This document shows positions 5,494 through 6,440 of a DNA stretch of 6,440 bases, piece after piece; the stretch's first letter is position 1, and every line of letters begins with the position of its first letter. The notes under the pieces were generated by a model that worked only from the letters and a program-made list of their open reading frames with translations, had not been told where the DNA came from and ran no database searches. The position numbers and the translations under genes were made by a program. The stretch is from an uncultured Oscillospiraceae bacterium (GTDB taxonomy: Bacteria > Bacillota > Clostridia > Oscillospirales > Oscillospiraceae): the NCBI GenBank assembly GCA_934623545.1, contig CAKTVN010000098.1, positions 1 to 6,440 on the forward strand, read 5' to 3'.

Positions 5494-6440
5494 TCAGGCT
5501 TCGCCGAGCTCGTCCGCTGCGCCCTCCTTGATGAGAATGCGCGCGGTCCAGCGCTCGCGGTGATAGAACGTCAGCGAGATCACGGTCGCGACACCCCAGC
5601 CGACCGGCCAGGCGCACCAGATGCCGGTCACGCCGAGCGCCGTTTTGGAGAGCACGATCGCCAGCGCGACGCGGAGAATAAGATCGGTGAAGGTGGCGAC
5701 CATGAACTGCCACATCTGCTCGCAGCCGCGCAGAATGCCGTCCGCGACGATCTTCGCCGACACGACGAAGTAGAACGGCGAGAGGATGCGCAGATACATG
5801 ACGCCGGTGTCGATGGCGATCTGCGTCGGGTTTTCCAGAAACAGTCCCAGCGCCCAGCGCCCGGCGAAGAAATAGAGCAGGAACAGTGGGAGACTGATGA
5901 TCCAGACGAGGCGCAGACCCGCGCGGAAGCCGGCGCGGATGCGGTCGAGCTTCTGCGCGCCGAGATTCTGCGCGGTGTAGTTCGAAATGCCGTTGCCGAG
6001 CGTCGTAAAGGATGTGATGACGAGGTTGTTGAGCTTGACGGCGGCGGAGTAGCCCGCCATGACGCCCGCGCCGAAGCCGTTGATCGTGCCCTGAATGATG
6101 ATGTTGCCGACGGAGATGAAGCTCTGCTGCAAAATGCTGGGGACGGCGACGCCGACGAACTGCCGCAGAATGCCCGCGTCAAAGAGCTTCGCGCGCGTTT
6201 CACAGCGGATGCCGCGCAGACGCAGGAGCACGACGGTGAGCGCGAGCGCGCAGCTGACGCCCTGGCAGAGGAAGGTCGCCCAGGCGACGCCCGCGACGCC
6301 CATCTGAAGCTTCGTGACAAAAACAATGTCCAGCCCGATGTTGGCAGTCGACGATGCAGCGAGGAACCAGAACGGCGTTTTCGAGTCGCCGAGAGCGGAG
6401 AAAATACCGGTCGCGATGTTATAGAAAAAGACGAAGGGAA
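5494..6440 (-). CDS. MATE-family multidrug/efflux transporter, N-terminus cut by the right window edge
   Basis: Cation-coupled export protein of the MATE family in the inner membrane. The frame is open to the right edge, giving about 315 C-terminal residues of an expected 450 or so; roughly the first 130 are missing. The visible part begins PFVFFYNIATGIFSALGDS, then KTPFWF and GVAGVAWATFLCQG, the typical end of the N-lobe (helices 4-6) in bacterial MATE proteins. The C-lobe follows, with PSILQQSFISVGNIIIQGTI and a set of hydrophobic helices separated by short basic loops. The internal ATG at 6303 lies in the middle of the conserved segment and is not the start. Substrate (drug, metabolite or other) cannot be told. 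It converges on pgi and shares the termination zone with it; no link to the lipid-type operon is evident. Confidence 0.93.
   Translation of the reverse strand, partial: PFVFFYNIATGIFSALGDSKTPFWFLAASSTANIGLDIVFVTKLQMGVAGVAWATFLCQGVSCALALTVVLLRLRGIRCETRAKLFDAGILRQFVGVAVPSILQQSFISVGNIIIQGTINGFGAGVMAGYSAAVKLNNLVITSFTTLGNGISNYTAQNLGAQKLDRIRAGFRAGLRLVWIISLPLFLLYFFAGRWALGLFLENPTQIAIDTGVMYLRILSPFYFVVSAKIVADGILRGCEQMWQFMVATFTDLILRVALAIVLSKTALGVTGIWCAWPVGWGVATVISLTFYHRERWTARILIKEGAADELGEA

Noticed and set aside
3992..5713. Open frame of 573 codons on the minus strand
   Set aside because: Antisense to all of pgi and running through the terminator hairpins. The composition is Arg/Asp/Leu/Ala-rich with no domain; a shadow of pgi.

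Overview
The window looks like part of a chromosome from a high-GC gut-type member of the Clostridia (Bacillota, possibly the Oscillospiraceae/Ruminococcaceae group). This is inferred from strong AGGAGG-type ribosome binding sites, near-consensus sigma-A promoters, a Gram-positive-style Pgi of about 430 residues, a zinc-motif ROK sugar kinase and U-rich intrinsic terminators. No marker gene fixes the genus. I see no rRNA, tRNA, CRISPR array, insertion sequence or phage gene.

Left region (1-1892, minus strand): a three-gene operon reading leftward, a MarR-family regulator, then an alpha-oxoamine synthase closest in my memory to bacterial serine palmitoyltransferase (Spt), then a short-chain dehydrogenase/reductase (SDR) cut by the left edge. 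Both junctions are 4-nt stop/start overlaps, so the genes should be translationally coupled. An Spt-type condensing enzyme followed by an SDR is the enzyme pair expected for the first two steps of sphingoid-base or sulfonolipid synthesis. That is uncommon in Bacillota and is the most interesting feature here. A near-consensus promoter and an AT-rich near-palindrome just downstream of it suggest the regulator controls its own operon.

Middle region (1893-5365, plus strand): from a divergent promoter come a TIM-barrel amidohydrolase, then a ROK-family kinase (probably glucokinase) with its own promoter overlapping the amidohydrolase stop codon, then glucose-6-phosphate isomerase (pgi). The kinase and Pgi would together take glucose to fructose-6-phosphate. 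The 210-bp gap between them has no gene but holds a 79-bp imperfect inverted repeat able to form a long hairpin.

Right region (5366-6440): pgi converges on a MATE-family efflux transporter whose N-terminal part lies beyond the right edge. The short gap holds three back-to-back perfect hairpins, including a 25-bp inverted repeat with a 3-nt loop, acting as a two-way termination zone.
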